Positions 19,315-28,939 of a DNA stretch of 64,000 nucleotides are shown piece by piece. Both the position numbers and the translations under genes were made by a program. This stretch comes from Streptomyces catenulae. GTDB taxonomy: Bacteria > Actinomycetota > Actinomycetes > Streptomycetales > Streptomycetaceae. Under the pieces are notes generated by a model, which was not told the origin of the DNA, searched no databases, and was given only the letters and a program-made list of their open reading frames with translations. Positions within the stretch are counted from its first letter, which is position 1. Each line of letters begins with the position of its first letter. The DNA lies in the NCBI RefSeq assembly GCF_000718015.1, contig NZ_JODY01000004.1, positions 62,001-126,000 on the forward strand, read 5' to 3'.

Positions 19315-19578
19315 CGCGGGCTCCTTCAGCGTGGCGCATGGGTACGGCAACCTCGTTGTGTCGGCGCGGCATTGAGCCACGGAGCGGCACTGGACTGGTC
19401 TTGCGGATTAGGGGGCGGCGTCTCGGCGCTGGGCCGGGTCGGATCGCAGGCATCGGCCACGAGGCCCACCGGCTCCAGCTCGTGGAACCCGGGTGCTCAG
19501 CCGCCTGCGCCAACTGTGCCGTAGTTGGCACCGGACGATAGCAGGCCCGCGATCGGGCTTTTATTCCGGCCCTACGTG

Positions 19579-20016
19579 TCACGTCGGCGACCCCGCCGTC
19601 TCCGCCTTCTTCGCCTCTGCGGAGTCGGGGTCCACGTAGAGAATCTTCGCCTTCATGTGACCGCGGGTCTGTGCAGCGATCCACACGAGGGTGGCGCCGA
19701 GCAGCGTGAAGGCAAATGCCTTCGTATCAAAGAGCGTTGTGTCCTTGAAAGCCAGCAGGAAGACCGCAACTGCCAGGATCTGCACGGAATAGAGCAGAAG
19801 GCCCATCATCTGGAAGAGATCCGGGAGCTTCTTCGCGGTCTGCTGCAGGATGACGAGTCCCGCTCCCATGACGAGCACCACCAACAGCGTGCCGATCACG
19901 GCACCGACGGCCCCCGCGCCACCCGCGAGCGCAGCGCTGACCGCGACGGCGACGACGCCGGCGACGAGCGTGGGCACAAGGGCATGAACGAGAAGTCGGG
20001 CGTCATTCGACTGCAT
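19579..20016 (-). CDS. atpI: ATP synthase-associated protein I
   Basis: A 145-residue membrane protein with four hydrophobic helices, first gene of the operon. AtpI homologues are reported to help assemble the c-ring; the exact role in actinobacteria is uncertain. The signature 'QQTAKKLPDLFQMMGLLLYSVQIL' lies in the middle. The ATG at 20016 follows CGGAGCGCCGCC. The tail 'DPDSAEAKKAETAGSPT' is cytosolic and polar. Confidence 0.85.
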   Translation of the reverse strand: MQSNDARLLVHALVPTLVAGVVAVAVSAALAGGAGAVGAVIGTLLVVLVMGAGLVILQQTAKKLPDLFQMMGLLLYSVQILAVAVFLLAFKDTTLFDTKAFAFTLLGATLVWIAAQTRGHMKAKILYVDPDSAEAKKAETAGSPT

Positions 20017-20317
20017 GGCGGCGCTCCGGCAAGGGGTGGGGGTGTGTCGTCAGGGACGAGCGTAGACCCGGCCGGCGGAAGAACCTGCTGAGTCCAAAGG
20101 CCCCGCGCTGGGCGGACCTTCGACTCTGTCGCCGAGTCTCGTGAACGGTATCACAAACTATTTGATGAGGTCTTTACCTCTATGGTGTGCCGCCTGTCAC
20201 ACGTGAGCGTGACCCCGCCCTTCGGTGCAGCGACAGGCAGCACTTTGTCTGCTATAGCGGCAAGTCACCCGATTTAGCGACGCGGTTGACGGACGTCCGT
20301 GACGTCGCACACCGGTT
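20017..20317 (-). promoter_or_regulatory. Upstream region of the atp operon
   Basis: This stretch of 301 bases, clearly richer in A+T than its flanks, holds no gene and should contain the main atp promoter. On the minus strand there are several AT-rich stretches, including TATAGC (complement of 20254-20259) and TAGTTTGTGATAC (near 20147-20159), but no convincing -35/-10 pair. Small inverted repeats occur at 20167-20180 (GAGGT/ACCTC) and 20196-20213 (GTCAC/GTGAC), possible regulator sites. Confidence 0.5.
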
Positions 20318-21649
20318 TCAGTGGTGACTGTCCGCCCGGCACCGATCCACGAAGCGTGACCGCTCGCCGATCGCGGTGGCGCCGTGCAGCCCCGCGGCGA
20401 CCGCCTCACGCGCCTCGTCCCGCTCCTCGCGCACACCCTCCGCGGACTCCCCCGCGACGGCGTCGGCGGGCTCGGGGCGGACGATCCGGCGGTAGCGCGG
20501 CGGCACGATGCGCTGCGCCCACATCGGCGCCCGCGGGGTGAACCGCGGCAGCAGGAGCAGCACCAGCCCGACGGCGCTCAGCAGCACGATGCCCAGGACG
20601 ATCCACATGCTCGCGTTGTTGACCGAGTAGGCGACCGCGCCGAACGCGATCAGCGCCGACCAGAAGTACATGATCAGGACAGCGCGGCTGTGGGAATGAC
20701 CGATTTCCAGCAGCCGGTGGTGGAGGTGCCCGCGGTCCGCGGCGAACGGCGACTGGCCGTTCCACGTACGCCGGACGATCGCCAGGATCAGGTCGGCGAC
20801 CGGCACCGCGATGACGGTCAGCGGCAGCAGCAGCGGGATGTAGACCGGCACCATCGAGTGCGTCGCCTCGCGGATACCGCCGGTCTTCAGGCTGAGCAGG
20901 TCCGGGTCGACCTGCCCGGTCACCGACACCGCGCCCGCCGCCATCACCAGGCCGATCAGCATCGATCCCGAGTCGCCCATGAAGATCCGCGCGGGGTGCA
21001 TGTTGTGCGGCAGGAAGCCCAGGCACATGCCCATCAGCACCACCGAGAACAGCGTCGCGGGCGCCGCCGCCTCGATGCCGTAGCCGAACCACATCCGGTA
21101 CGCGTACATGAAGAACGCCGCGGCGGCGATGCACACCATGCCGGAGGCGAGGCCGTCGAGACCGTCGACGAAGTTCACCGCGTTGATGGTGATGACGACC
21201 AGCGCGACGGTCAGCAGCGTGCCCTGCGTCGGCGACGGCAGGTACGTGCCGACGCCGGGGATCGGGATGTAGAGGATCGTCAGACCCTGGAGGACCATCA
21301 CGCCCGCGGCGACCATCTGGCCGCCGAGCTTGACCAGCGCGTCCACGCCCCACTTGTCGTCCAGGACGCCCAGCAGCCAGATCAGCGCGGCGCCGGAGAG
21401 CAGGGCCCGCGGTTCGTTGGAGTCCGCGAAGACGCTCTTGAGATTGGTCAGATGGGAGGCGACCAGAAGGCCCGCGCACAACCCGCCGAACATCGCGATA
21501 CCGCCGAGCCGGGGCGTCGGCTCGCGGTGGACGTCACGGGCCCGGATCTCCGGCATCGCCCCGGCCGCGATGGCGAACTTGCGCACCGGGCCGGTCAGCA
21601 GATACGTCACCGCGGCCGTGACGCACAGCGTCAGCAGGTATTCACGCAC
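20318..21649 (-). CDS. MraY/WecA-family undecaprenyl-phosphate sugar-1-phosphate transferase
   Basis: A 443-residue polytopic enzyme (about ten helices) that links a UDP-sugar phosphate, probably GlcNAc-1-P, to the lipid carrier for cell-wall glycopolymers. Catalytic signatures are 'NAVNFVDGLDGLASGM' and 'IFMGDSGSMLIG'; 'FAADRGHLHHRLL' is the histidine motif of the WecA subgroup. The C-terminal 80 residues are charged and cytosolic. I chose the GTG at 21649 (VREYLLTL), with GGGG seven bases upstream; a GTG four codons earlier (21661) is equally possible. It precedes the atp operon on the same strand. Confidence 0.88.
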   Translation of the reverse strand: MREYLLTLCVTAAVTYLLTGPVRKFAIAAGAMPEIRARDVHREPTPRLGGIAMFGGLCAGLLVASHLTNLKSVFADSNEPRALLSGAALIWLLGVLDDKWGVDALVKLGGQMVAAGVMVLQGLTILYIPIPGVGTYLPSPTQGTLLTVALVVITINAVNFVDGLDGLASGMVCIAAAAFFMYAYRMWFGYGIEAAAPATLFSVVLMGMCLGFLPHNMHPARIFMGDSGSMLIGLVMAAGAVSVTGQVDPDLLSLKTGGIREATHSMVPVYIPLLLPLTVIAVPVADLILAIVRRTWNGQSPFAADRGHLHHRLLEIGHSHSRAVLIMYFWSALIAFGAVAYSVNNASMWIVLGIVLLSAVGLVLLLLPRFTPRAPMWAQRIVPPRYRRIVRPEPADAVAGESAEGVREERDEAREAVAAGLHGATAIGERSRFVDRCRADSHH

Positions 21650-21802
21650 GGGCTGCCCCACAGATATAGCTGGCCATCACAGCCCCACACCTTATGCGGG
21701 TCCACGACCGCGCCGTACACACAGGTGGCGGGCTGCCGGGTGACGGGCGTCCCACGCCGTCCCCGCGGTCTGTGACGGCGGGGAGCCGTGCGCGGTTCCC
21801 GC

Positions 21803-23131
<1,329 letters not shown>

Positions 23132-23439
23132 GGCGCGCTCCGGGCCTCGTGCGGGGACTCACGTCCAATGTAGGCGCGGTACGGCGATCGGGCGCGGCGG
23201 CCGGGCAGCGGACGTACGGGCACGGCCACGGGGCCGGGAGAGGGGCGGCAGACGGCCGGGAGGAGCGGTCACGGCCGGGCCGGGAGGTGCGGGGGCCGGG
23301 CGCGCGGGCGTGGGGCCTGTGTGGCTCAGGATGCGGGCCCCGTGCGGCTCGGGGGTACGGGCCCGGTACGCGGACCCCGGTGTGCGGGTGGTCCGGGGCG
23401 GTTCCGCCGGGTGCCCGGCCGCCCGCCCGTGGCCGGGCG
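23132..23439. other. Intergenic region between glyA and the phosphatase-like gene
   Basis: This stretch of 308 bases holds no supportable gene. It is extremely G+C-rich, with repeated TGCGGCTC/GTACGGGCC-type words. Frames across it give only Arg/Gly/Pro-rich text. The glyA promoter should lie at its left edge. Confidence 0.5.
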
Positions 23440-24171
23440 TCAGGCGCGGGCCGGGACCCCGGTGAGGGCGGTGACGACCGGGTCGAGGGCCTGGTTGATC
23501 TCGTCGCCGATGGAGCGGAAGAAGGTGATGGGGGCGCCGTAGGGGTCGTGGACCTCGTCGGACTCCGGGTCGGGCGCCAGCAGCCAGCCGCGGAGCGCGG
23601 CGGCGGCGCCGACCAGGGCGCGGGCCCGCTCGACCAGACCGTAGTCGGGCAGCTGCGGGTCGGGCTCCGGCAGGGTGGCCGGGTCTATCGCCCGGACCAG
23701 GCGGTTGAACTCCTTCAGCGTGAAGGTGCGCAGCCCCGCGGAGTGGCCCATCGAGATGACCTGGGCGCGGTGGTCGCGGGTGGCGGTCAGCACCAGGTCG
23801 GCGCGGATGACGTGCTCGTCGAGGAGTTCGCGGCCCAGGAATCCGGCCGGGTCGGCGCCGTAGTCGGCGAGGACCGTCGCGGCGTGCGTCTCCATGGGCG
23901 CGCCCTCGTGGCCCCAGGTACCGGCGCTCTCCACCACCAGGCCGCTGCAGCCCGCACCGCCCAGCCGCAGGTCGAGGGCGTGGCGGTGCAGCCGCTCGGT
24001 GATCGGCGAGCGGCAGACGTTACCGGTGCTGACGTGCAGGATCCGGAAGCGGGCGGGCGCGACCGGCGCCGCGGCGCGCGCCTGGACGGCGGCGGCGTAG
24101 CCGGACGGCGGCACCGACGGGAAGGCGGTCTCGCCGGGCCCCGTTATGCCGCGCCCCAGAGGCGCCATCAA
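23440..24171 (-). CDS. Low-molecular-weight protein-tyrosine-phosphatase-like protein with altered active site
   Basis: A 243-residue member of the LMW-PTP fold. Residues 1-40 are a variable lead. The phosphate loop reads 'HVSTGNVCRSPITE', whereas active enzymes read V-C-x-G-N-I-C-R-S: the nucleophilic first cysteine is serine here, while the second cysteine and the arginine remain. The C-terminal 'VHDPYGA' keeps the general-acid Asp. It may be a phosphate-binding or regulatory relative, or use another chemistry; my recollection is that Streptomyces orthologues share this serine. The start codon overlaps the tsaC-type gene stop. Confidence 0.8.
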   Translation of the reverse strand: MMAPLGRGITGPGETAFPSVPPSGYAAAVQARAAAPVAPARFRILHVSTGNVCRSPITERLHRHALDLRLGGAGCSGLVVESAGTWGHEGAPMETHAATVLADYGADPAGFLGRELLDEHVIRADLVLTATRDHRAQVISMGHSAGLRTFTLKEFNRLVRAIDPATLPEPDPQLPDYGLVERARALVGAAAALRGWLLAPDPESDEVHDPYGAPITFFRSIGDEINQALDPVVTALTGVPARA

Positions 24172-24815
24172 TTGGCCACCTCGAGCTCGGGCACGACCTT
24201 CCGCAGCTCCTCGGCGCTGAGGGCGCCCTCACGCAGCAGCACCGGGATCCGGCCGGTGACGTCGACGATGGAGGACGGCACGGCGGCGGGCGTGGGGCCG
24301 CCGTCGAGGTAGACGGAGACGGAGTCGCCGAGCATCGCCTGGGCGGCGTCGCAGTCCTGCGGGGAGGGGTGTCCCGTGAGGTTGGCGCTGGAGACCGCCA
24401 TCGGGCCGAACTCGGTGAGCAGTTCGATGGCGACGGGGTGCAGCGGCATCCGCACCGCGACGGTGCCGCGGGTCTCGCCGAGGTCCCAGGTCAGCGACGG
24501 CTGGTGGGTGGCGACGAGGGTCAGCCCGCCGGGCCAGAACGCGTCGACCAGCTCCCACGCCTGCTCCGAGAAGTCGGTGACCAGGCCGTGCAGGGTGTTG
24601 GGCGAGCCGATGAGGACCGGTGAGGGCATACCGCGGCCGCGGCCCTTGGCCTCCAGCAGGTCGCCGACGGCGTCGGCGCTGAACGCGTCGGCGCCGATGC
24701 CGTAGACGGTGTCGGTCGGCAGGACGACCAGCTCGCCGCGGCGGACGGCCGACGCGGCCTCACGCAGACCGGTCGCGCGGTCGGTCGCGTCGCTGCAGTC
24801 GTATCGCCGTGCCAT
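24168..24815 (-). CDS. L-threonylcarbamoyladenylate synthase (Sua5/YrdC family)
   Basis: A 215-residue enzyme that makes threonylcarbamoyl-AMP from threonine, bicarbonate and ATP for the universal t6A modification of ANN-decoding tRNAs. The signature 'LPTDTVYGIGADAFSADAV' and the following 'KGRGRGMPSPVLI' are YrdC motifs. It has the short, YrdC-only form without a Sua5 C-terminal domain. The ATG at 24815 follows GAGGAGGACCGTTAA. It is in one run with prmC, prfA and the phosphatase-like gene, all leftward. Confidence 0.92.
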   Translation of the reverse strand: MARRYDCSDATDRATGLREAASAVRRGELVVLPTDTVYGIGADAFSADAVGDLLEAKGRGRGMPSPVLIGSPNTLHGLVTDFSEQAWELVDAFWPGGLTLVATHQPSLTWDLGETRGTVAVRMPLHPVAIELLTEFGPMAVSSANLTGHPSPQDCDAAQAMLGDSVSVYLDGGPTPAAVPSSIVDVTGRIPVLLREGALSAEELRKVVPELEVAN

Positions 24816-24865
24816 TTAACGGTCCTCCTCGTGCGGAACGGATACATCGGGCGTCGGGGTGCCCG

Positions 24866-25711
24866 TCATGGCGACACCCGGCGCGCGGTGGCGAAACGGG
24901 GCCGGTTGTTGAGGTCCGGGTGATCGGCCGCGTCGGCCCAGCCCCGTTCCTCGGCGAAGATCCACGGCACCTGGCCGCCCTGGGTGTCGGCGTGTTCGAT
25001 CACGACGAGTCCGCCGGGCCGCAGCAGCCGGTGCGCGGTCCGCTCGATGCCCCGGATGGTGTCCAGCCCGTCCTCACCGGAGAACAGGGCCAGCTCGGGG
25101 TCGTGGTCGCGGGCCTCGGGGGCGACGTACTCCCACTCGGTGAGCGGGATGTACGGCGGGTTGGAGACGACCAGGTCCACCTGGCCGTCCAGCTCGGGCA
25201 GCGCGGTCAGCGCGTCGCCCTGGTGAAGGGTGACCCGCGAGCCCTCGACGTTGCGCCGGGCGTACGTCAGGGCCTGCTCGGACAGCTCCACGGCGTGCAC
25301 CGTGGAGCGCGGCACCTCCTGCGCCAGCGCGAGGGCGATCGCCCCGGAGCCGGTGCACAGATCGACGATGACCGGCTCGACGACGTCCATCGCGCGCACC
25401 GCGTCTATGGCCCAGCCGACCACCGACTCGGTCTCCGGCCGGGGCACGAACACGCCCGGCCCGACGTGGAGTTCGAGGTAGCGGAAGAAGGCGCGGCCGG
25501 TGATGTGCTGGAGCGGTTCGCGGGCCTCGCGGCGGGCGATCGCCTCCCAGTACCGGGCGTCGAAGTCGGCGTCGGCGACCGTGTGCAGCTGGCTGCGCTT
25601 GACGCCGTGGACGTGCGCGGCCAGCTCCTCGGCGTCGAAGCGCGGTGAGGGCACGCCGGCGTCGGCCAACCGCTGGGTGGCCTGGGCCACCTCGGCGAGC
25701 AGCAGGTTCAC
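24866..25711 (-). CDS. prmC: Release factor glutamine methyltransferase
   Basis: A 281-residue SAM-dependent enzyme that methylates the glutamine of the GGQ motif of release factors. The SAM-binding loop is 'DLCTGSGAIALAL' (about 117-129) and the catalytic 'NPPY' is at 184-187. The N-terminal helical domain recognises the release factor. The GTG start at 25711 follows GGAGGAACCC. It lies 45 bases after its substrate gene, prfA, which is the usual bacterial arrangement. Confidence 0.96.
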   Translation of the reverse strand: MNLLLAEVAQATQRLADAGVPSPRFDAEELAAHVHGVKRSQLHTVADADFDARYWEAIARREAREPLQHITGRAFFRYLELHVGPGVFVPRPETESVVGWAIDAVRAMDVVEPVIVDLCTGSGAIALALAQEVPRSTVHAVELSEQALTYARRNVEGSRVTLHQGDALTALPELDGQVDLVVSNPPYIPLTEWEYVAPEARDHDPELALFSGEDGLDTIRGIERTAHRLLRPGGLVVIEHADTQGGQVPWIFAEERGWADAADHPDLNNRPRFATARRVSP

Positions 25712-25756
25712 GGGTTCCTCCAGCCGGGTCGTGCGGGCGTACGGGTGAGGCGGGTC

Positions 25757-26836
25757 TTACTGGGCGGCGGCGAGCTTGGCCGCCGAGTCGGCGTCCACGC
25801 ATGCCTGGATGACCGGGTCCAGCTCACCGTCGAGCACCTGGTCCAGGTTGTACGCCTTGAAGCCGACGCGGTGGTCGGAGATGCGGTTCTCCGGGAAGTT
25901 GTACGTCCGGATGCGCTCGGAGCGGTCGACGGTGCGGACCTGGCTGCGGCGGGCGTCGGACGCCTCGCGCTCGGCCTCCTCCTGGGCGGCGGCCAGCAGC
26001 CGCGAGCGCAGGATGCGCATGGCCTGCTCCTTGTTCTGGAGCTGGCTCTTCTCGTTCTGGCAGGAGACGACGATGCCGGTCGGCAGGTGGGTGATGCGCA
26101 CCGCGGAGTCGGTGGTGTTGACCGACTGGCCGCCCGGGCCGGAGGAGCGGTAGACGTCGATCCGCAGGTCGTTGGGGCCGATCTCGACCTCGACCTCCTC
26201 CGCCTCGGGCGTGACGAGCACACCGGCGGCGGAGGTGTGGATACGGCCCTGCGACTCGGTGGCGGGGACGCGCTGGACGCGGTGCACACCGCCCTCGTAC
26301 TTCAGGCGGGCCCAGACGCCCTGGCCGGGCTCGGTGGCCCCGCCGCCGCCCTTGGTCTTCACGGCGACCTGGACGTCCTTGTAGCCGCCGAGGTCGGACT
26401 CGTTGGCTTCCAGGATCTCGGTCTTCCAACCGGCCCGCTCCGCGTAGCGCAGGTACATCCGCAGCAGGTCACCGGCGAAGAGCGCGGACTCCTCGCCGCC
26501 CTCACCCGCCTTGACCTCCAGGATGACGTCCTTGTCGTCGCTCGGGTCACGGGGCACGAGCAGCAGCCGCAGCTTCTCGGTCAGCTCGTCGCGCCGGGCG
26601 TCGAGTTCCTTGACCTCGTCGGCGAAGTCCGGGTCGTCCGCGGCGAGTTCGCGCGCGGTCTCCATGTCCTCGCCGGTCTGCTTCCAGGAACGGTAGGTGG
26701 AGATGATCGGGGTGAGTTCGGCGTAGCGCTTGTTGAGCCGCATCGCCTCGCGCTGGTCGGCGTGGACCGCGGGGTCGGCCAGCTTCTTCTCCAGACCGGC
26801 GTGCTCGCCGATCAGTTCCTCGACCGCCTCGAACAT
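25757..26836 (-). CDS. prfA: Peptide chain release factor 1
   Basis: A 359-residue translation termination factor that reads UAG and UAA. The codon-recognition tripeptide PAT is at 191-193 ('[15 protein letters not shown]') and the peptidyl-tRNA hydrolysis motif GGQ at 235-237 ('[17 protein letters not shown]'). Length is standard. The ATG at 26836 follows AAGGAACCCCACG. It is the first gene of a prfA-prmC-tsaC-type run, separated from rpmE by an intrinsic terminator. Confidence 0.98.
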   Translation of the reverse strand: MFEAVEELIGEHAGLEKKLADPAVHADQREAMRLNKRYAELTPIISTYRSWKQTGEDMETARELAADDPDFADEVKELDARRDELTEKLRLLLVPRDPSDDKDVILEVKAGEGGEESALFAGDLLRMYLRYAERAGWKTEILEANESDLGGYKDVQVAVKTKGGGGATEPGQGVWARLKYEGGVHRVQRVPATESQGRIHTSAAGVLVTPEAEEVEVEIGPNDLRIDVYRSSGPGGQSVNTTDSAVRITHLPTGIVVSCQNEKSQLQNKEQAMRILRSRLLAAAQEEAEREASDARRSQVRTVDRSERIRTYNFPENRISDHRVGFKAYNLDQVLDGELDPVIQACVDADSAAKLAAAQ

Positions 26837-26952
26837 CGTGGGGTTCCTTAGCTGACTGGTGTTTCCGGGTGCCGGTCACCTGGTGCGGCTGCGCAGCCGC
26901 GGCGTTGCCGGACCCCCGGCCGGGTCCGTGGCCTGGACGACAAAACGCCGGT

Positions 26953-26979
26953 CCGGTCGCCCCTCGGAGGGGCGACCGG
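26953..26979 (-). terminator. Intrinsic terminator of rpmE
   Basis: CCGGTCGCCCCT (26953-26964), loop CGG, AGGGGCGACCGG (26968-26979): a perfect 12-bp stem. On the minus strand the stem is followed after ACCGGCG by TTTTG (complement of 26942-26946), so this is one of the few hairpins here with a T-run. It is 22 bases past the rpmE stop. Confidence 0.85.
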
Positions 26980-27000
26980 CAACCGGCGCCTTGCGGGTCG

Positions 27001-27225
27001 CTACTTCTTGGCCGAACCGGCGGTCTTGCCGAAGCGCGCCTCGAAGCGGGCCACGCGGCCACCGGTGTCCATGATCTTCTGCTTGCCCGTGTAGAACGGG
27101 TGGCACTCGGAGCAGACGTCGGCGCGGATGGTGCCGCCCTCGACGGTGCTACGGGTGGTGAAGGACGCGCCACAGGTGCAGCTGACCTGCGTCTCGACGT
27201 ACTCCGGGTGGATGTCGCGCTTCAA
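27001..27225 (-). CDS. rpmE: 50S ribosomal protein L31 (zinc-binding form)
   Basis: A 74-residue ribosomal protein. It is the C+ form with four zinc-ligand cysteines: C16 and C18 ('SCTCG'), C38 and C41 ('VCSECH'). Many actinobacteria replace it with a cysteine-free paralogue under zinc starvation. The start codon is TTG at 27225 (MKRDIHPEY), with AGGAGATCCCC before it. A sigma-R-type promoter lies about 100 bases upstream and a T-run terminator follows. Confidence 0.97.
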   Translation of the reverse strand: MKRDIHPEYVETQVSCTCGASFTTRSTVEGGTIRADVCSECHPFYTGKQKIMDTGGRVARFEARFGKTAGSAKK

Positions 27226-27328
27226 GGGGATCTCCTAGGTTCGGGAGTGCTCCGGGTCGTGCCGCGGGTTTGCGTCACGTGAACCGGGGCCGACGGTCCA
27301 GTCTGCCAGGACTTGTCGCATCTCCCAA

Positions 27329-27354
27329 AACCGGGGTGGACCGACGGGTATTCC
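27329..27354 (-). promoter_or_regulatory. Sigma-R (thiol-stress) type promoter of rpmE
   Basis: Read leftwards, GGAAT (complement of 27350-27354) is followed by exactly 18 bases and then GTT (complement of 27329-27331), which matches the sigma-R/SigH consensus GGAAT-N18-GTT. Transcription would start near 27322, leaving a leader of about 97 bases. From memory, rpmE is among the sigma-R-dependent genes of S. coelicolor, which agrees. Confidence 0.75.
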
Positions 27355-27373
27355 CCGCCCCCGCGGCGGGGAA
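27351..27373 (-). terminator. Hairpin downstream of the LCP gene
   Basis: TTCCCCGCC (27351-27359) pairs with GGCGGGGAA (27365-27373) around a 5-base loop. It is about 75 bases past the LCP stop and overlaps the -35 element of the rpmE promoter, so termination here would fall on the promoter itself. Confidence 0.5.
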
Positions 27374-27446
27374 ACCCCGGGCGCCCGGCGGTTACCCGCC
27401 GTTCCCGGCCCTCCACATCGCGTGGCGGACCGGGCGGTTCCCCGAG

Positions 27447-28571
27447 CTACTTCACGTACGAGCCGGTGCCGCCCTTGTCGCCCGCGGAGTCCTTGAGCGC
27501 GGACTTCGGTATCGCGTGGTCCTGCCGCAGCGCCTGCCAGACCTGCTCGGTCTGCCGGGGCAGCGGGACGACCCGCGCCGGGTCGAGCTTGTCGTACTCC
27601 ACGGGCAACGTGACCATGTGGATGCTGTCCGAGCCGATGCCGCCGAGGGTCTTGGCGAGACCGGTGAGCGCACCGATCGAGTTGAGGTCGGTGTCCGTGG
27701 TGACGGTCTTGGTCGCGGTGGACGCGATGTCGTAGAGCTTGGCCGGGCTGGTGAGCACGCCGACGTTCTTCACCTGCTGCATCAGCGCCTTGACGAAGGT
27801 CTGCTGGAGCTGGATACGCCCCAGGTCACTGCCGTCGCCGCCGGGGACGCCGTGCCGGGTGCGGACGAGCCCGAGGGACTGCTCGCCGGTGAGGACGTGG
27901 TGTCCGGCGGGCAGGTGGAGGTGGCTGGAGTTGTCGTCGATCGGCTTGCTGGTGGTGATTTCGACGCCGCCGAGCGCGTCGATGAGCTTCTTGAAGCCGG
28001 TGAAGTCGACCTCGACGAAGTGGTCCATCCGGATGCCGCTGAGCGATTCGACGGTCTTGACGGCGCACGCCGGGCCACCGACCTCGTAGGCGGTGTTGAA
28101 CATCACCCGCTGTGCGCCCGCCACCTCCTTGCCGTCCTTCACGCAGGAGGGCCGGGTGATGAGGGTGTCGCGCGGGATGCTGACGACGCTCGCCTTCTTG
28201 TGGCCCTTGTAGACGTGCAGCACCATCGCGGTGTCGGAGCGCGCACCGCCCTCGTCGGCGCCGTACCGGGCGTTCTTCCCGGCCCGGGAGTCGGAGCCGA
28301 GGACGAGGATGTCGAGGGAGCCGTTGTCGACGTTCTCGGGCCGGTCCTTGCCGAGGGCGGCGTTGATGTCGATGCCCTTGAGGTTGCCGTTGAGCTGGTA
28401 GTAGACGTAGCCCAGCCCGGCGCCGGTGAGCAGCAGACAGCTCACCCCGGCGCAGAGCGTGATGGTCAGGGCGCGGCGGCGTCGGCTGGGTGCCTTGCGG
28501 CGGCGCCCGGTGGCGCGTATGCGGCTGCCGCGGCTCGCCGCCGTCCTCTGCGTCCCGTTGCTGTCGCCCAT
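27447..28571 (-). CDS. LytR-CpsA-Psr (LCP) family cell-wall glycopolymer ligase
   Basis: A 374-residue membrane enzyme that moves lipid-linked glycopolymers (teichoic or teichuronic acid type) onto peptidoglycan. A basic cytosolic N-terminus is followed by one transmembrane helix (about 35-60) and the external LCP domain with 'ILVLGSDSR', 'RSDTAMVLHVYKG', 'VSIPRDTLI', 'VDFTGFKKLIDALGGVEI' and 'LGLVRTRHG', the Asp/Arg residues that bind the pyrophosphate. The ATG at 28571 follows GAGGAGCAC. A possible sigma-E-type promoter lies about 70 bases upstream. Confidence 0.93.
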   Translation of the reverse strand: MGDSNGTQRTAASRGSRIRATGRRRKAPSRRRRALTITLCAGVSCLLLTGAGLGYVYYQLNGNLKGIDINAALGKDRPENVDNGSLDILVLGSDSRAGKNARYGADEGGARSDTAMVLHVYKGHKKASVVSIPRDTLITRPSCVKDGKEVAGAQRVMFNTAYEVGGPACAVKTVESLSGIRMDHFVEVDFTGFKKLIDALGGVEITTSKPIDDNSSHLHLPAGHHVLTGEQSLGLVRTRHGVPGGDGSDLGRIQLQQTFVKALMQQVKNVGVLTSPAKLYDIASTATKTVTTDTDLNSIGALTGLAKTLGGIGSDSIHMVTLPVEYDKLDPARVVPLPRQTEQVWQALRQDHAIPKSALKDSAGDKGGTGSYVK

Positions 28572-28880
28572 GTGCTCCTCGGTCCGTGTGCGCTGCCCCC
28601 GCCCGCCCCGTGCGGGCGGGGCGCGTCATGTCGTGGGAGACGGGGAGCCGGACGGAAGGGTTGCACAGCGCCCTGTACGGCCCGGGCGGGCGCACACCGG
28701 CGCACGCGCCCCGCCGATCGGCCGGTATGCCCCTCCTCACCTGGTGCGATGGCCGGTTTTCGGACATCACCAAGTGGACGGTTCCGGGCATCTCCTGTGC
28801 GAAAGGTCTCAGCGGGACACGTCCGGACGGAGGTATACGGACCGGTCGCCGGGCGGCTCACGCCGGACGGTCCCGGATGG
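28572..28880. other. Upstream region of the LCP gene
   Basis: There is no supportable gene in the roughly 370 bases between rho and the LCP gene. The region holds the sigma-E-like promoter at 28638-28662, a GC-rich inverted repeat CCCCGCCCGC.../GCGGGCGGGG around 28597-28622 in the leader, and the rho terminator at its right end. Confidence 0.5.
28638..28662 (-). promoter_or_regulatory. Possible sigma-E (cell-envelope stress) promoter of the LCP gene
   Basis: Read leftwards, AAC (complement of 28660-28662) is followed by 17 bases and CGTCT (complement of 28638-28642), which fits the Streptomyces sigma-E pattern AAC-N16/17-CGTC. The expected start is near 28630, some 60 bases before the ATG. 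A cell-envelope stress promoter suits an LCP ligase. Confidence 0.5.
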
Positions 28881-28918
28881 CACGGAGCCCCCGCACTCGG
28901 AAGTGCGGGGGCTCCGTG
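28881..28918 (-). terminator. Perfect 17-bp hairpin terminating rho
   Basis: CACGGAGCCCCCGCACT (28881-28897), loop CGGA, AGTGCGGGGGCTCCGTG (28902-28918). It starts 22 bases after the rho stop. No T-run follows, but the stem is the longest perfect one in the window. Confidence 0.85.
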
Positions 28919-28939
28919 GCGGCGTCGCGCGGCCGGGCG

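Noticed and set aside
20197..20436. Small minus-strand gene between atpI and the MraY-like gene
   Set aside because: No ribosome binding site, no family resemblance, and it overlaps the C-terminus of the MraY-like gene in another frame.
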